A stretch of 64,000 bases of DNA, taken from contig NZ_JABAFO010000005.1 of NCBI RefSeq assembly GCF_012843675.1, positions 1 to 64,000 of the forward strand, given 5' to 3'. Positions 9,219 to 19,772 of the stretch are shown piece by piece (within the stretch, counting starts at the first letter, position 1; every line of letters starts with the position of its first letter). A program made the translations under genes and the position numbers. Origin of the DNA: Lactobacillus sp. MRS-253-APC-2B. Its GTDB lineage: Bacteria; Bacillota; Bacilli; Lactobacillales; Lactobacillaceae. Under the pieces are notes generated by a model. That model saw only the letters and a list, made by a program, of their open reading frames with translations, was not told where the DNA came from and made no database searches.

Positions 9219-10684
9219 TTGGACAGTCGTTCCTTTCGCGCGCGCTTTTCTTGTTCATTCAATGACTTGAGATAGCCTTCTTCAAAATCATACAGTGGCG
9301 TTGGGTAGTCACCATTAAAGTAGGCCACCGTCAGACCGCCATATGGTGCATCACCGGCATCCGGAACGTTGATCGCCTTAACGACACCATCAACGCTTAA
9401 GAATCCTAACGAGTCGGCTTCCATCAATTTACACATCTCAGGGACGGAATAATGAGCCGCCATCAGTTCAGCTCGGTTGGAGACATCGATTCCATAAAAA
9501 CATGGGAAACGGAATGGCGGTGAGGCGATCCGCATATGAACCGACTTGGCGCCGGCTTCTTTCAGCATCCGCACGATCTGCTTGGAAGTCGTTCCCCGCA
9601 CGATCGAATCATCGACTACGACCACGTTCTTGCCGGCAACGACCCCGCGTACAGCCGAAAGCTTCATCTTAACGCCTTGTTCCCGCAATGCCTGCGTGGG
9701 CTGGATAAAAGTCCGAGCAACGTATTGGTTCTTGATCAGCCCCATTTCATAAGGCAGACCAGCTGCTTCCGCATAACCAGACGCCGCGGAAAGCGAAGAG
9801 TTTGGCACCCCAATGACCATGTCGGCATCAGGGGCTGGCTGTTCCTTGGCCAGCAGCCGCCCCATCTGCTTGCGGGCACTATGCACTGTTACACCATGAA
9901 TAATGGAATCAGGACGGGCAAAGTAGATGTATTCCATTGAACAGATGGCCAGCTTGGTGTCATCAGTATAACGATCTTCATGCAGACCATCCTTGTCGAT
10001 CACCAGCAGCTCACCTGGCTGGACATCACGAATCAGCTTAGCGCCCACGATATCCAAGGCACAGCTCTCACTGGTCACGACATAGGCTCCATTTGGCATC
10101 TGCCCTAAGCAAAGCGGTCGAATGCCATTGGGATCCAAAGCTGCAATCAGGCGATCCTTTTGCAGGAACAAGAAGGCAAAGCCCCCCTTAACCATATTCA
10201 GTGTCTTTTTTAAGGCCGGAATAAAGCCCATGTGAATGTTTTGCCGAATCAAATGAATCAAGATCTCGGTATCTGAATCCGATTGAAAAACGGCGCCGTT
10301 GTCTTCCAGTTTGCGACGCAGCGTGACGGCATTGGTCAGCTGGCCATTGTGCGCCATCGCAATGTCGCCATCATGAAAATGGAACAAAAATGGCTGCACG
10401 TTGTTGATCGAGTTGTGGCCACTGGTACCGTAGCGAACGTGACCAATCGCGGCATCCCCGACCAGGCGCTCCATATCGCTTGGATCGGCAAAGACTTCCG
10501 AAAGCAGGCCACGATCCCGGTGCTGATAAAGATGTTCGCCGTCAGTCGTGACAATCCCGGCCCCTTCTTGTCCACGGTGCTGCAGGTTGTGCAGACCGAA
10601 GTAGGTGACTCGGTTGGCTTCTGGCACGCCAAATACGCCAAAAACCCCACACTCTTCATTTAGTCCTTTGATTTCATTGCGCAT
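9215..10684 (-). CDS. purF: Amidophosphoribosyltransferase
   Basis: PurF (489 residues) makes 5-phosphoribosylamine from PRPP and glutamine, the committed step. An 11-residue N-terminal stretch precedes ECGVFGVFG; cleavage there would expose Cys12 as the Ntn nucleophile, as in the Bacillus-type enzyme. The PRPP loop [17 protein letters not shown] is intact. In Bacillus PurF two cysteines near the C-terminus bind a 4Fe-4S cluster, but the equivalent segment here reads [12 protein letters not shown] and lacks both, so the cluster is probably absent. The start is ATG 10684 with GGGAGGA 9 bases upstream. It overlaps the end of purL by 25 bases. Confidence 0.95.
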   Translation of the reverse strand: MRNEIKGLNEECGVFGVFGVPEANRVTYFGLHNLQHRGQEGAGIVTTDGEHLYQHRDRGLLSEVFADPSDMERLVGDAAIGHVRYGTSGHNSINNVQPFLFHFHDGDIAMAHNGQLTNAVTLRRKLEDNGAVFQSDSDTEILIHLIRQNIHMGFIPALKKTLNMVKGGFAFLFLQKDRLIAALDPNGIRPLCLGQMPNGAYVVTSESCALDIVGAKLIRDVQPGELLVIDKDGLHEDRYTDDTKLAICSMEYIYFARPDSIIHGVTVHSARKQMGRLLAKEQPAPDADMVIGVPNSSLSAASGYAEAAGLPYEMGLIKNQYVARTFIQPTQALREQGVKMKLSAVRGVVAGKNVVVVDDSIVRGTTSKQIVRMLKEAGAKSVHMRIASPPFRFPCFYGIDVSNRAELMAAHYSVPEMCKLMEADSLGFLSVDGVVKAINVPDAGDAPYGGLTVAYFNGDYPTPLYDFEEGYLKSLNEQEKRARKERLSK

Positions 10685-12888
10685 GGCAAAGCTTCCTCCC
10701 AAAGTTTTTGCATTTGAGCTACTGGCAAGTTGAGCTCAGCATCAGCCAGATGGACTTCCAGCCATTGCGTTGCTACGACCTCACCAGCTGGCATTGCATC
10801 GTCTTGCATGATTTCTTCAAAGGCCGCCACATTTTCTGGTGCCACACTGACCAGCATCCGGCCCGGCGTTTCACTGAAGAACTGCTTCTTATCCAGAGCG
10901 CGGAAATCAGCGTTTAAGCCCAGCTCCGTCTTAAAGACCGTTTCAGCAGCAGCTACGGCCAGACCACCCTCACTCAAGTCATGAGCGCTGGCTACCAGAC
11001 CGCTTTGTTCAGCTTGCAGCAGGCGGCTCAGGTAGTCATGGACGTGCTCCAGATCAAAGTCAGCCAGCGTGCCGGCAATATCACCCGTCATCATCTTCTG
11101 CAGTTCGGAACCGGCATAGTCATCGCCAGTCTTGCCGACCAGATACAGCTTGTCGCCAGCATGCTGAACGCGGGATGGGATGACGTACTTAGCATCCTTA
11201 ATCAAACCGACCATACCGACCATTGGCGTTGGGTAAATGGCCGAGCCGTTGTTTTCATTGTAAAGCGATACGTTACCGGAAATGACTGGCGTATCAAAGA
11301 CGCGGCAAGCTTCAGCCATCCCTTCGATTGAATGGTGCAGTTCCCAGAAGATTTCAGGATCGGTTGGGTCACCATAGTTCAGGCAGTCCGTAATGGCTAA
11401 TGGCAAAGCGCCAGAAGCAATAATGTTGGAGGCTGCTTCAACCAATGCAATCTTACCACCGACGTATGGGTTTAAGTAAACCAGGCGACCGTTGCCATCC
11501 GTCGTCATTGAAAGAGCCTTCTTGGTGCCGCGCACGCGAATAACACCGGCATCAGAACCAGGACCAACCACCGTTGAAGTCCGCACCTGTGAGTCATATT
11601 GACGCGTGATCCAAGACTTGTCGGCAATCGTTGGCTGCGTCAGTAATTTCTTGTAGACTTCAGCCACGTCATCGATCACTGGCGTCCAGTTGGCCTGTTT
11701 TTCAGCATCGATTAAGCGCTGTGGCTTTCGTTCTTCAGATTCAACTTCCAAAACGTCATCCGTCAACGTTGAAACCGGAATATCGCAGACTACCTGACCA
11801 TCATGGTGCAGCACGTATTGGTGACCTTCCGTGATCCGGCCAATCGTTACGACTTCCAGATCATAGTAGTCAAAGATCTTTTTAACGTCTTCTTCATGAC
11901 CCTTCTTAACACACAAAAGCATCCGTTCCTGAGACTCGCTCAGCATGATCTCATAAGCTGACATCCCAGGTTCACGCTGCGGTACCAAATCAAGATCCAG
12001 GTCCATACCTGAGTTACCTTCAGAGGCCATTTCGGCACTGGAAGAAACAATGCCAGCCGCACCCATGTCTTGGATGCCGACCAGCCATTCCGCATGGTCT
12101 TGAATCAGTTCCAGGCAGGCTTCCATCAGCAGTTTTTCCATGAATGGGTCGCCGACTTGAACGGCCGAGTGCTGTGACTCGTTGCCAGATCCAAAGTCAG
12201 CGGAGGCAAACGTTGCCCCGTGAATCCCGTCACGACCAGTCTTGGCCCCAACGTACATCACGGCGTTGCCAACCCCAGAAGCATTCCCTTCTTGTTGGTT
12301 CTTTTGGTCCATCAAGCCCACGCTCATGGCATTGACCAAAAGATTTCCCTTGTAGCAAGGATCAAAAGTCGTTTCACCAGCGACGGTTGGAATCCCCATA
12401 CAGTTGCCGTAGTCGCCAATCCCGCGCACAACGCCATCAACCTTCATGCGGGTTTCAGCATCGCTTAATTCGCCAAAGTGCAGCGAGTCTAAAGAAGCGA
12501 TTGGACGCGCGCCCATACTGAAGATGTCACGCAGAATCCCGCCGACCCCAGTAGCCGCGCCCTGGTATGGCTCAACCGTTGATGGGTGGTTGTGACTTTC
12601 GGCCTTGAAAACGACTGCCTGACCATCATCAATGTCAACGACACCAGCACCTTCGCCAGGGCCTTGCAAAACGCGATCATTTTTGTTGGGGAACAGACGC
12701 AGCACTGGCTTGGACTTTTTGTAGGAGCAGTGTTCCGACCACATTGCCGAATAAAGACCCGTTTCCGTGTAGTTTGGCAAACGGTGCAGCAGCTTTTCAC
12801 TGATGTAGTCATATTCTTTTTCGGACAGACTCCAGTCGAGATATGGCTTCTTTTCCTTAATTTCTTCAGGGGTCATTGCTTGCTTCAT
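10660..12888 (-). CDS. purL: Phosphoribosylformylglycinamidine synthase, large subunit
   Basis: This is the short Gram-positive PurL (742 residues), which works in a complex with PurS and PurQ to convert FGAR to FGAM. It has the two ATP-binding AIRS-like halves. Motifs include [14 protein letters not shown] (about residues 48-61), [25 protein letters not shown] (about 95-120) and the second-half [12 protein letters not shown] (about 648-659). GGAGG, which overlaps the end of purQ, serves ATG 12888. The gene overlaps purF by 25 bases. Confidence 0.97.
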   Translation of the reverse strand: MKQAMTPEEIKEKKPYLDWSLSEKEYDYISEKLLHRLPNYTETGLYSAMWSEHCSYKKSKPVLRLFPNKNDRVLQGPGEGAGVVDIDDGQAVVFKAESHNHPSTVEPYQGAATGVGGILRDIFSMGARPIASLDSLHFGELSDAETRMKVDGVVRGIGDYGNCMGIPTVAGETTFDPCYKGNLLVNAMSVGLMDQKNQQEGNASGVGNAVMYVGAKTGRDGIHGATFASADFGSGNESQHSAVQVGDPFMEKLLMEACLELIQDHAEWLVGIQDMGAAGIVSSSAEMASEGNSGMDLDLDLVPQREPGMSAYEIMLSESQERMLLCVKKGHEEDVKKIFDYYDLEVVTIGRITEGHQYVLHHDGQVVCDIPVSTLTDDVLEVESEERKPQRLIDAEKQANWTPVIDDVAEVYKKLLTQPTIADKSWITRQYDSQVRTSTVVGPGSDAGVIRVRGTKKALSMTTDGNGRLVYLNPYVGGKIALVEAASNIIASGALPLAITDCLNYGDPTDPEIFWELHHSIEGMAEACRVFDTPVISGNVSLYNENNGSAIYPTPMVGMVGLIKDAKYVIPSRVQHAGDKLYLVGKTGDDYAGSELQKMMTGDIAGTLADFDLEHVHDYLSRLLQAEQSGLVASAHDLSEGGLAVAAAETVFKTELGLNADFRALDKKQFFSETPGRMLVSVAPENVAAFEEIMQDDAMPAGEVVATQWLEVHLADAELNLPVAQMQKLWEEALPCAMKSKD

Positions 12889-12893
12889 TCTAA

Positions 12894-13574
12894 TTATGCC
12901 TCCGTCTTAACCGTGCCGTTTTCCAATAAAGACTTGAACAGCCGCAAACCGTCCGTCGAACCCAGCAGTGCTTCTACGGCCCGCTCTGGGTGGGGCATCA
13001 TGCCCAATACGTTGCCGCGCTTGTTGACGATCCCAGCAATGTTGCGCAAAGAGCCGTTGGGATTTTCACTTGCATAGCGGAACACGACTTGATGATTGGC
13101 TTCCAACTCATCCAAGGTTTTTTCATCCGCGTAGTAGCTGCCTTCACCGTGCGCGATTGGCAGGGCAATGCGTTCGTGAGCCTGGTACTGCGTGGTAAAA
13201 AGCGTATCGTTGTTAACGACTTCCAAAGGCACCGTTTCACAGACGAACTTTTGGCTGTCGTTTTTCTTTAGAGCACCTGGCAAAAGGCCCGCTTCCGTTA
13301 AGATCTGGAAGCCATTGCAGGTACCAAAAACCGGCTTGCCTTCATTAGCGAGCTTGATGACGGCCGGCATAACGTTGGCGAACCGAGCAATCGCGCCGGC
13401 CCGCAGATAGTCGCCATAGGAAAAGCCCCCTGGCAGCATAACCGCATCAAAGCCATCCAGACTCGTGGCCTTGTGTGAAACGTATTCGACATCAGCATTG
13501 CAGACATCGTGCAGGGCTGAATACAGGTCGATATCACAATTCGAGCCTGGGAATTGAATGACCGCAATCTTCAT
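12894..13574 (-). CDS. purQ: FGAM synthase, glutamine amidotransferase subunit
   Basis: PurQ (226 residues) is a class I glutaminase that supplies ammonia to PurL. It shows [12 protein letters not shown] at the N-terminus, [15 protein letters not shown] (about residues 50-64), the nucleophile in [13 protein letters not shown] (Cys near residue 87) and the C-terminal MPHPERA His/Glu. Its ATG directly follows the purS stop (TAAATG, no gap), and GGAGG lies inside the end of purS, implying coupled translation. Confidence 0.96.
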   Translation of the reverse strand: MKIAVIQFPGSNCDIDLYSALHDVCNADVEYVSHKATSLDGFDAVMLPGGFSYGDYLRAGAIARFANVMPAVIKLANEGKPVFGTCNGFQILTEAGLLPGALKKNDSQKFVCETVPLEVVNNDTLFTTQYQAHERIALPIAHGEGSYYADEKTLDELEANHQVVFRYASENPNGSLRNIAGIVNKRGNVLGMMPHPERAVEALLGSTDGLRLFKSLLENGTVKTEA

Positions 13575-13823
13575 TTATTTCGCCTCCAGCACTTCAAACT
13601 TGTACGTTTCGATGTTGAAGTTGACCAGCAGTGATTCAGCCACTTCCTTAACCGTGTTTTCAACGGCTGCCTGATCGCCTTCAACCTGCAGATCAAAGAA
13701 CTTGCCAACCGTCAGACCCTTGACTTCTTCATGCCCCAACTGGTGGATGGCATTTAAAACAGATTCGGCTTGGGGATCAAAAACAGATTGCTTGTAGGTA
13801 ACGTAAATACGAACGGTAGTCAT
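13575..13823 (-). CDS. purS: FGAM synthase subunit PurS
   Basis: PurS (82 residues) is the small bridging subunit of the PurLQS complex. The sequence MTTVRIYVTYKQSVFDPQ and the segment EEVKGLTVGKFFDLQVE are characteristic. The start is ATG 13823, with AGGAGG 9 bases upstream lying over the purC stop codon. The frame extends 17 codons upstream into purC without similarity, so the longer form is rejected. Confidence 0.94.
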   Translation of the reverse strand: MTTVRIYVTYKQSVFDPQAESVLNAIHQLGHEEVKGLTVGKFFDLQVEGDQAAVENTVKEVAESLLVNFNIETYKFEVLEAK

Positions 13824-13827
13824 TTGA

Positions 13828-14544
13828 TTAGTCCTCCTTAACGGCTTCTTGCAGGCGTGCGTAAACTTCATCATAGGTCGTAGTCAGGTCAGCCAGGTTC
13901 TTGCGGAATACGTCTTTATCCATGTGGGCGTTGGTCTTGATATCCCACAGACGGCAGTTGTCAGGCGAAAATTCATCAGCCAGTACCAACGAGCCGTCTG
14001 AAAGCTTACCGAATTCCAGCTTGAAGTCAACCAGCTTCATGCCGGCCTTCTTAAACAGGGGCGTCAAAAGCTTGTTGCAACGCCGTGCCAGTTCCCAGCA
14101 TTGTTGGTATTCTTCATGCGTGCAGGCCTTAATGGCAACCGCGTCAGATTCATTGGCGAATGGGTCATCCAAAGCATCACTCTTGTAGAACGTTTCTTCA
14201 ACTGGTTCGGCCAATTCCATGCCGTCTTCCAGACCAAAGCGAGAAGCAAAGTGACCAGCGCAGACGTTGCGCGTAACGAATTCCAGTGGGAACATGTGAC
14301 ACTTCTTAACCAATTCTTCCTTTTCCGAAAGGCGCTTGATGAAGTGGGTTGGAATGCCGTTATCAATCAGGTATTCAAAAACCAGCGTTGAAATATCGTT
14401 GGCTGCTTCACCCTTTCCGTCAAAGTGGTCCTTACGCTTACCATTAAGCATCGTTGCCTGATCCAGGTAAACTACCCGTAAAACGTCAGGATCTTCGGTT
14501 TGCCACATTTGCTTTGCTTTGCCGGTATATAACAGCTTTTCCAT
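13828..14544 (-). CDS. purC: SAICAR synthase
   Basis: PurC (238 residues) condenses CAIR with aspartate using ATP. The N-terminus LLYTGKAKQMW, the ATP-binding VYLDQATMLNGKRKDHF region, EFVTRNVCAGHFASRFG (about residues 88-104) and VLADEFSPDNCRLWD (about 191-205) are all present. It is the first gene of the main pur operon, with AAGGAGGG 8 bases before ATG 14544 and a promoter about 80 bp upstream. Confidence 0.97.
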   Translation of the reverse strand: MEKLLYTGKAKQMWQTEDPDVLRVVYLDQATMLNGKRKDHFDGKGEAANDISTLVFEYLIDNGIPTHFIKRLSEKEELVKKCHMFPLEFVTRNVCAGHFASRFGLEDGMELAEPVEETFYKSDALDDPFANESDAVAIKACTHEEYQQCWELARRCNKLLTPLFKKAGMKLVDFKLEFGKLSDGSLVLADEFSPDNCRLWDIKTNAHMDKDVFRKNLADLTTTYDEVYARLQEAVKED

Positions 14545-14596
14545 TTTTGATTGCCCTCCTTATAGGCTAAAAACGAATTGATGAATTGGTTAACGG

Positions 14597-14752
14597 AAAA
14601 TTGTTCGTTAAATCCTGCTATTATCGTACGCATATTTTTAAAAATCGTCAAGCGTATAGCCGAACCTTTTTCGGTTTCTAATCATAAAATAATGGTTTTT
14701 ATAAGTTTAACGTTTAACTAAATCGCTATTTGAATTAAATTGTTCGTGTTTT
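14597..14752 (-). promoter_or_regulatory. Candidate PurR boxes upstream of purC
   Basis: Gram-positive PurR binds PurBoxes close to AWWWCCGAACWWT. An inverted pair, CCGAA/TTCGG, spans about 14652-14679 just upstream of the -35. Two further copies of the near-identical ACGAACAATTT (minus strand) lie at 14597-14612, inside the leader, and at 14737-14752. The purR gene is not in this window. Assignment is by motif and position only. Confidence 0.5.
14623..14651 (-). promoter_or_regulatory. Promoter of the purC operon
   Basis: On the minus strand: -35 TTGACG (14646-14651), a 17-base spacer, -10 TACGAT (14623-14628), about 80 bp upstream of purC. Confidence 0.6.
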
Positions 14753-14770
14753 GGCGGTTGAAAAGTAAAC

Positions 14771-14804
14771 AAAAAGCATCGACCCATCTGATCGATGCTT
14801 TTTT
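14771..14804 (-). terminator. Terminator of purE-purK-purB
   Basis: AAAAAGCATCGA and TCGATGCTTTTTT arms form a strong hairpin 14 bases after the purB stop. It separates this unit from the purC promoter. Confidence 0.85.
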
Positions 14805-14817
14805 AGTTTAATGATGA

Positions 14818-16116
14818 TTAATCGTCCAAGCCAACCCGCTTGAAGATGTCGTCAACATGACGCAGGTGCCAGTGGTAGTCAAAGGCATCATCCAAGTCTT
14901 CTTTGGTCAGCTGCTTTTGAATCGTTGGGTCAGCTTCCAGCAGTGGCCGGAATGGCACTTGTTCAGCCCAGCACTTAGCCGTGTATGGCTGAATCAGATC
15001 ATAGGCGTTTTCCCGCGTCATGCCAGACTTAACCAGCTTGAGCAGGACCCGGCCAGAGTAAATCAGACCCAGCGTCTTATCCATGTTCTTCTTCATGGTT
15101 TCAGGGAAGACGTCCAGATTTGCCAGGATCCGACCAAAACGGTGCAGCATGTAGTCCAAAAGCGCCGTCGTGTCTGGTAAAATCATCCGTTCAGCACTGG
15201 AGTGAGAAATGTCGCGTTCATGCCACAGTGCCACGTTTTCATAAGCCGTAACAACATGACCGCGCAATACCCGCGCACAGCCGCAGATATTTTCGGAGCC
15301 GATCGGGTTGCGCTTGTGCGGCATTGCTGAAGAACCCTTTTGACCCTTGGCAAAGTGTTCTTCAACTTCATGGATTTCCGTCCGTTGCAGAGAACGAACC
15401 TCGGTAGCCATTTCTTCTAGGCTGGTCCCAATCAAAGCTAAAGCAGCGATGTATTCAGCATGCAGATCACGTGGCAGCACTTGGCTGGAAACTTCTTGCG
15501 CGCGCAGTCCCAGTTTTTCGCAGACATATTGTTCAACGCGTGGGTCAACTTCAGCAAACGTTCCCACGGCCCCAGAGATCTTACCGGCTTCAACGCCAGC
15601 GGCCGCGTGTTCGAAGCGCTCATAGTTGCGTTTCATTTCAGAGTACCAGCGGGCAACCTTGAGACCAAAAGTCGTTGGCTCAGCGTGAATCCCGTGCGTC
15701 CGCCCCATGCAGACCGTGTACTTGTATTCATTGGCCATCTTTTTCAGGATTTCCATAAAGTCCTTGATGTCTTGACGCAGAATCTCGTTGACCTGCTTAA
15801 GCTGGTAGCCTTGAGCCGTATCAACGACGTCAGTACTGGTCAGACCATAGTGTACCCACTTGCGTTCTGGGCCCAACGACTTGGAAACGTCACGCGTAAA
15901 GGCGATCACGTCATGGTGCGTGACGGCTTCGATTTCTTGAATGCCTTCCACGGTGAATTTGGCGTTTTGCTTAATTTTTTCAACATCTTCTGCTGGAATC
16001 TTGCCCAGCTTGCTCCAGGCTTCATCAGCCGCGATTTCTACGGCCAGCCAACATTGATAGCGGGTTTCATCGCTCCACAGCTTCTTCATTTCTGGACGGG
16101 TATAACGATCAATCAT
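14818..16116 (-). CDS. purB: Adenylosuccinate lyase
   Basis: PurB (432 residues) cleaves SAICAR in the purine pathway and adenylosuccinate in AMP synthesis. It belongs to the fumarase/aspartase superfamily. The signature [16 protein letters not shown] (about residues 262-277) carries the catalytic Ser, and [15 protein letters not shown] (about 136-150) the catalytic His pair. The start [14 protein letters not shown] is standard; AGGAGA precedes ATG 16116. It follows purK by 12 bases and is the last gene of the purE-K-B unit. Confidence 0.97.
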   Translation of the reverse strand: MIDRYTRPEMKKLWSDETRYQCWLAVEIAADEAWSKLGKIPAEDVEKIKQNAKFTVEGIQEIEAVTHHDVIAFTRDVSKSLGPERKWVHYGLTSTDVVDTAQGYQLKQVNEILRQDIKDFMEILKKMANEYKYTVCMGRTHGIHAEPTTFGLKVARWYSEMKRNYERFEHAAAGVEAGKISGAVGTFAEVDPRVEQYVCEKLGLRAQEVSSQVLPRDLHAEYIAALALIGTSLEEMATEVRSLQRTEIHEVEEHFAKGQKGSSAMPHKRNPIGSENICGCARVLRGHVVTAYENVALWHERDISHSSAERMILPDTTALLDYMLHRFGRILANLDVFPETMKKNMDKTLGLIYSGRVLLKLVKSGMTRENAYDLIQPYTAKCWAEQVPFRPLLEADPTIQKQLTKEDLDDAFDYHWHLRHVDDIFKRVGLDD

Positions 16117-16128
16117 TAATCTTTTCTC

Positions 16129-17283
16129 CTATTCATCGTCCCAAACATGGGAATCTTTAATTTGCTTCAAGGTTTCTTCAATATCATCGGTCAAAATCGT
16201 GACATGGCCCATCTTCCGGTTATGCCGAATCTCAGCCTTGCCATAGTCATGAAAATGCCATTGCGGATATTCATGAATCAAACGGCGCGTGCCAGCTACG
16301 TGTTGGCCTAAAACGTTGACCATTACGACTGGACTCAGCAGCTTAATCTTAGGCAGCGGCCAGTTGCAGATCGCGCGATTGTGAACCGCAAACTGTGAAA
16401 AGTTGCAGGCTTCAATCGTGTAGTGACCAGAATTATGTGGTCGTGGTGCCAGTTCGTTGACATAGAGCTGTCCATCGGCACCGACAAACATCTCAACACC
16501 CAAGATGCCTTTTAGATCAATGGCCGTGGCAATCTTTTCGGCCATCCGCTGAGCGCGCTGCTGCCATTCAACCGGCATGCGGGCCGGCACGATACTCAAG
16601 TGCAGAATTTCATGAGCATGAATGTTTTCACTGACTGGAAAGACGGTAATATCACCATCCGTATTGCGCGCTACCATGACTGAACATTCCATCTTAAATG
16701 GTACCCAGCCTTCCAGAATGTCATCGCCATACTGCAGCACTTCTTCAGTAATCGGGTCATTCAGGTCTTGCGCACTCTTTAAAACCATTTGGCCATGACC
16801 ATCATACCCGCCTTCGCAAGTCTTTAAGACACATGGATAGCCAAGTTTTGCTACGGCCGCGTTCAGATCAGCACGATTCTTGACCGCCGCGAATGGTGCC
16901 GTCTGCAGGCCTGCGTCGCGCAAAAACGTCTTTTCGCGAATCCGATTCTTGGTCGTGTATAAGAGATTGGTTCCCTGAGGAATGGCAACTTGATCAGCAA
17001 CGTCTCTTAAGGCCTGCAGATCAACGTTTTCAAACTCATAGGTCAAAACGTCAGCTCGCCGTGCCAGTTCTTTGATTGCCGTCACGTCAGCATAAGGCGC
17101 CACAATTTGATCATCAGCAGCCTGGGCGGCAGGACATTGTGGCGTCGGATCCAAAATAATAACCTTCATCCCGGCTGCCTTAGCAGAAAAAGCCATCATC
17201 TGACCCAGCTGACCACCGCCAATAATCCCGATCGTCTTGCCTTGCTCAATATAGGCTTCTGGATGCTTAGTCAAGTTCGGCAT
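16129..17283 (-). CDS. purK: N5-carboxyaminoimidazole ribonucleotide synthase
   Basis: PurK (384 residues) is an ATP-grasp enzyme that carboxylates AIR to N5-CAIR. It shows TIGIIGGGQLGQMMAFSAK near residue 16, CVLKTCEGGYDGHGQ (about residues 144-158) and NELAPRPHNSGHYTIEA near residue 265. The start is ATG 17283, overlapping purE by 17 bases. The frame continues 23 codons further upstream inside purE, but that part has no PurK similarity. Confidence 0.95.
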   Translation of the reverse strand: MPNLTKHPEAYIEQGKTIGIIGGGQLGQMMAFSAKAAGMKVIILDPTPQCPAAQAADDQIVAPYADVTAIKELARRADVLTYEFENVDLQALRDVADQVAIPQGTNLLYTTKNRIREKTFLRDAGLQTAPFAAVKNRADLNAAVAKLGYPCVLKTCEGGYDGHGQMVLKSAQDLNDPITEEVLQYGDDILEGWVPFKMECSVMVARNTDGDITVFPVSENIHAHEILHLSIVPARMPVEWQQRAQRMAEKIATAIDLKGILGVEMFVGADGQLYVNELAPRPHNSGHYTIEACNFSQFAVHNRAICNWPLPKIKLLSPVVMVNVLGQHVAGTRRLIHEYPQWHFHDYGKAEIRHNRKMGHVTILTDDIEETLKQIKDSHVWDDE

Positions 17284-17755
17284 TGCTGGCCACCGCCTTG
17301 TCATGCATTTCTTTACGGAAAGCCACAATCTTGTCTTGCAGGGCTTGGTCATTGATGCCTAAAATCTGAATGGCCAATAAGGCAGCGTTCTTAGCCCCAG
17401 CATTACCGATTGCCGTAGTGGCGACCGGAATTCCCGCTGGCATCTGCACGATGGAAAGCAGCGAGTCCATGCCGCCTAACGCCTTAGTCTGCCCCGGAAT
17501 CCCAATCACCGGCAATGGCGTGTTGGCAGCAATCATCCCTGGCAGATGAGCGGCCCCGCCTGCACAGGCAATAATAACCTTAACGCCATTTTCTGCCGCG
17601 TGCTGGGCAAAATCGAACATTTCATTTGGCATCCGGTGCGCTGAGATAACCTGCTTATCGTACTTGACGCCAAACTGATCCAAAATATCACATGCTTGCT
17701 TAACTGTTGGCCAATCGGACTTACTGCCCATGACCACGCTGATTTCACTGCTCAC
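17267..17755 (-). CDS. purE: N5-CAIR mutase
   Basis: PurE (162 residues) is the class I mutase that moves the carboxyl group of N5-CAIR to give CAIR. Motifs: VVMGSKSDWPT at the N-terminus, SAHRMPNEM (about residues 39-47) and CAGGAAHLPGMIA (about 66-78). A GTG start at 17755 has GGAGG 8 bases upstream; there is no earlier ATG in frame. It is the first gene of purE-K-B. Confidence 0.95.
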   Translation of the reverse strand: MSSEISVVMGSKSDWPTVKQACDILDQFGVKYDKQVISAHRMPNEMFDFAQHAAENGVKVIIACAGGAAHLPGMIAANTPLPVIGIPGQTKALGGMDSLLSIVQMPAGIPVATTAIGNAGAKNAALLAIQILGINDQALQDKIVAFRKEMHDKAVASNAELD

Positions 17756-17781
17756 AATGGCACCTCCTAAAAACTGTCTCT

Positions 17782-17858
17782 AGCATAGCAAAACTTTTCA
17801 GCAAAAACAAGATTTTTCACGAACCGGAATAAATAAGATAATTATAATGTTCGTCTTT
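17782..17858 (-). promoter_or_regulatory. purE promoter with an inverted pair of PurR boxes
   Basis: On the minus strand the promoter is TTGTTT (17805-17810), a 17-base spacer, TATGCT (17782-17787). Upstream, one box with core ACGAACATT spans 17844-17858, and a second in the opposite orientation with core CACGAACCGG spans 17816-17830. An inverted pair just upstream of the -35 matches the PurR control-region layout known from Bacillus. Confidence 0.6.
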
Positions 17859-17876
17859 AATACAATAGCTCCAACA

Positions 17877-17905
17877 CAAAAAAGAGCGCCTGCCGCGCCC
17901 TTTTC
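17877..17905 (-). terminator. Terminator of fhs
   Basis: A GC-rich hairpin with GCGC arms and a TTTTTT run on the minus strand, about 10 bases after the fhs stop. Confidence 0.75.
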
Positions 17906-17915
17906 TTTAGTGATC

Positions 17916-19577
17916 TTAGAATAAACCAGTAATGTTGCCTTCACCGTCAATGTGCATGTTAACGGCAGCTGGCTTCTTACCCAGACCAGGCATCGTCATC
18001 ACGCTGCCGGACAGAGCTACGACAAAGCCCGCGCCCAGCTTAGGAACGAATTCACGAATATGGAACGTAAAGTCGGTTGGCGCACCCAGTTCCGTTTGAT
18101 CATCGGTAAATGAGTACTGCGTCTTGGCAATGCAGACCGGCATGTTTTCCCAGCCCATTTCATGGAACTTCTTGAGCTGCTTTTGAGCCTTCTTGGAGAA
18201 TTCAACATCCTTGGCGCCATAGATGGTCTTGGCAATCGTATTGACCTTGTCTTCAATCGAGTCGCCTTCAACATCGTAAAGTTCATGGAAATCGCTTGGC
18301 TGATCAGCCAGTTTGACAACTTCCTTAGCCAGGTCAACCGTACCTTCACCGCCTTTAGCCCAGGCATCGGCCAGAACCACGTTGACTCCTAGTTCATGAC
18401 AGTTGTCTTCAATCGTCTTAATTTCGGCTTCAGTGTCAAAAGTAAAGTGGTTGATGGCAACAACGACAGGCAGGCCATAGCGCTGCATGTTCTTAATGTG
18501 ACGGTTCAAGTTGGCCAGGCCCTTCTTAAGCGCTGGCAGCTGTTCTTCCTTAAGATCGGCAAGTGCCGCACCACCATTGTATTCCAGTGCCCGTACCGTA
18601 GCCACGATTACCAGCGCGTCTGGCGTCTTGCCCAACACTGGCCGCTTGATGTCCAGGAACTTTTCAGCCCCCAGGTCAGCACCGAAGCCAGCTTCCGTAA
18701 CCGTGTAGTCCGCCAGCTGCAGAGCCGTCTTGGTAGCCAGAACTGAGTTGCAGCCATGGGCGATGTTGGCAAATGGGCCCCCATGAACGATTGCCGGCGT
18801 GTGCGCCAACGTTTGAACCAGGTTTGGCTTCAAAGCATCCTTAAGCAGAATCGTAATGGCATCGCTAAAGCCCAGTTCACCAACCGTAACTGGCTTTTGG
18901 TCATAGGTGTAGCCAACTACGATCTTGGAAATCCGCCGCTTCAAATCAGCCAGGTCCTTAGACAGACAAAGGATCGCCATCAGTTCGGAAGCCGCCGTAA
19001 TGTCAAAACCGGTTTCACGCGGTACCCCCTGCATAATGCCGCCCAAACCAGTAACCACGTGTCGCAGCACCCGGTCGTTTACGTCAGCCACGCGCTTCCA
19101 GATAATGCGGCGTGGGTCCAGATTCAGTTCATTGTCCCGCATGATGTAGTTGTCGATCAGAGCAGCCAGCGTGTTGTTGGCGCTGGTCAAAGCATGCAGG
19201 TCCCCCGTAAAGTGCAGGTTGATGTCTTCCATTGGTACGACTTGGCTGTAGCCACCACCAGTTGCACCACCCTTGATGCCAAAAACAGGTCCCATGGATG
19301 GTTCACGCATTGCAATTACGGTTTGGTGACCAAGCAGGTTCAAAGCATCACCAAGGCCAACCAGAACCGTTGACTTACCTTCACCAGCCGGCGTTGGGTT
19401 GATTGAGGTAACCAGAATCAGTTTGTGCTTCTTGTCTGGTGCTTCCTTGACTGGCAGATCAATCTTAGCCTTGTACTTGCCGTATGGTTCAATTTCATCA
19501 GTACTTAAACCTAATTTTTCAGCAATCTTAGTAATAGGCTCCATTTCAGCAGCATTGGCAATTTCTAGATCAGTCAT
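17916..19577 (-). CDS. fhs: Formate-tetrahydrofolate ligase
   Basis: Fhs (553 residues) makes 10-formyl-THF from formate, THF and ATP. It feeds the PurN and PurH steps encoded just downstream. The P-loop region [18 protein letters not shown] (about residues 55-72) and the folate-site segment [21 protein letters not shown]-like sequence (about 94-114) are typical, as is the length. ATG 19577 is preceded by GGAGG. It is monocistronic, with its own promoter and terminator, and carries a candidate PurR box in its leader, so it is probably co-regulated with the pur operons. Confidence 0.96.
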   Translation of the reverse strand: MTDLEIANAAEMEPITKIAEKLGLSTDEIEPYGKYKAKIDLPVKEAPDKKHKLILVTSINPTPAGEGKSTVLVGLGDALNLLGHQTVIAMREPSMGPVFGIKGGATGGGYSQVVPMEDINLHFTGDLHALTSANNTLAALIDNYIMRDNELNLDPRRIIWKRVADVNDRVLRHVVTGLGGIMQGVPRETGFDITAASELMAILCLSKDLADLKRRISKIVVGYTYDQKPVTVGELGFSDAITILLKDALKPNLVQTLAHTPAIVHGGPFANIAHGCNSVLATKTALQLADYTVTEAGFGADLGAEKFLDIKRPVLGKTPDALVIVATVRALEYNGGAALADLKEEQLPALKKGLANLNRHIKNMQRYGLPVVVAINHFTFDTEAEIKTIEDNCHELGVNVVLADAWAKGGEGTVDLAKEVVKLADQPSDFHELYDVEGDSIEDKVNTIAKTIYGAKDVEFSKKAQKQLKKFHEMGWENMPVCIAKTQYSFTDDQTELGAPTDFTFHIREFVPKLGAGFVVALSGSVMTMPGLGKKPAAVNMHIDGEGNITGLF

Positions 19578-19600
19578 AGATGCGGTTCCTCCATTTCGTA

Positions 19601-19614
19601 AAAGCGAACATTAT
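19601..19614. promoter_or_regulatory. Candidate PurR box in the fhs leader
   Basis: The core GCGAACATT resembles the boxes in front of purE and purC. It lies about 25 bp before the fhs start and downstream of the recognisable promoter, so it could act as a roadblock or serve a second promoter. Confidence 0.35.
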
Positions 19615-19672
19615 AGCTTATATCAAGTTAAATAGGCTTTAATTTAAGTACATTCATAACAACAACGGCTTT

Positions 19673-19701
19673 ATTATGAAGTGTAAACCGTAAATTGTCA
19701 A
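19673..19701 (-). promoter_or_regulatory. fhs promoter
   Basis: On the minus strand: -35 TTGACA (19696-19701), a 17-base spacer, -10 CATAAT (19673-19678). Confidence 0.6.
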
Positions 19702-19707
19702 TATTAT

Positions 19708-19742
19708 AAAAAAAGCTCCATCCTATTTGAATGGAACTTTTC
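19708..19742 (-). terminator. Terminator of the liv operon
   Basis: An imperfect hairpin with CCAT/ATGG cores ends in seven T residues on the minus strand. It starts about 30 bases after the livF stop. Confidence 0.7.
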
Positions 19743-19772
19743 TACTATTATATACCCATTATTAAAGCGCTT

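Noticed and set aside
14545-14660. A purine riboswitch in the purC leader
   Set aside because: No xpt-type conserved core was found; CGAAC boxes and an ordinary promoter explain the region better.
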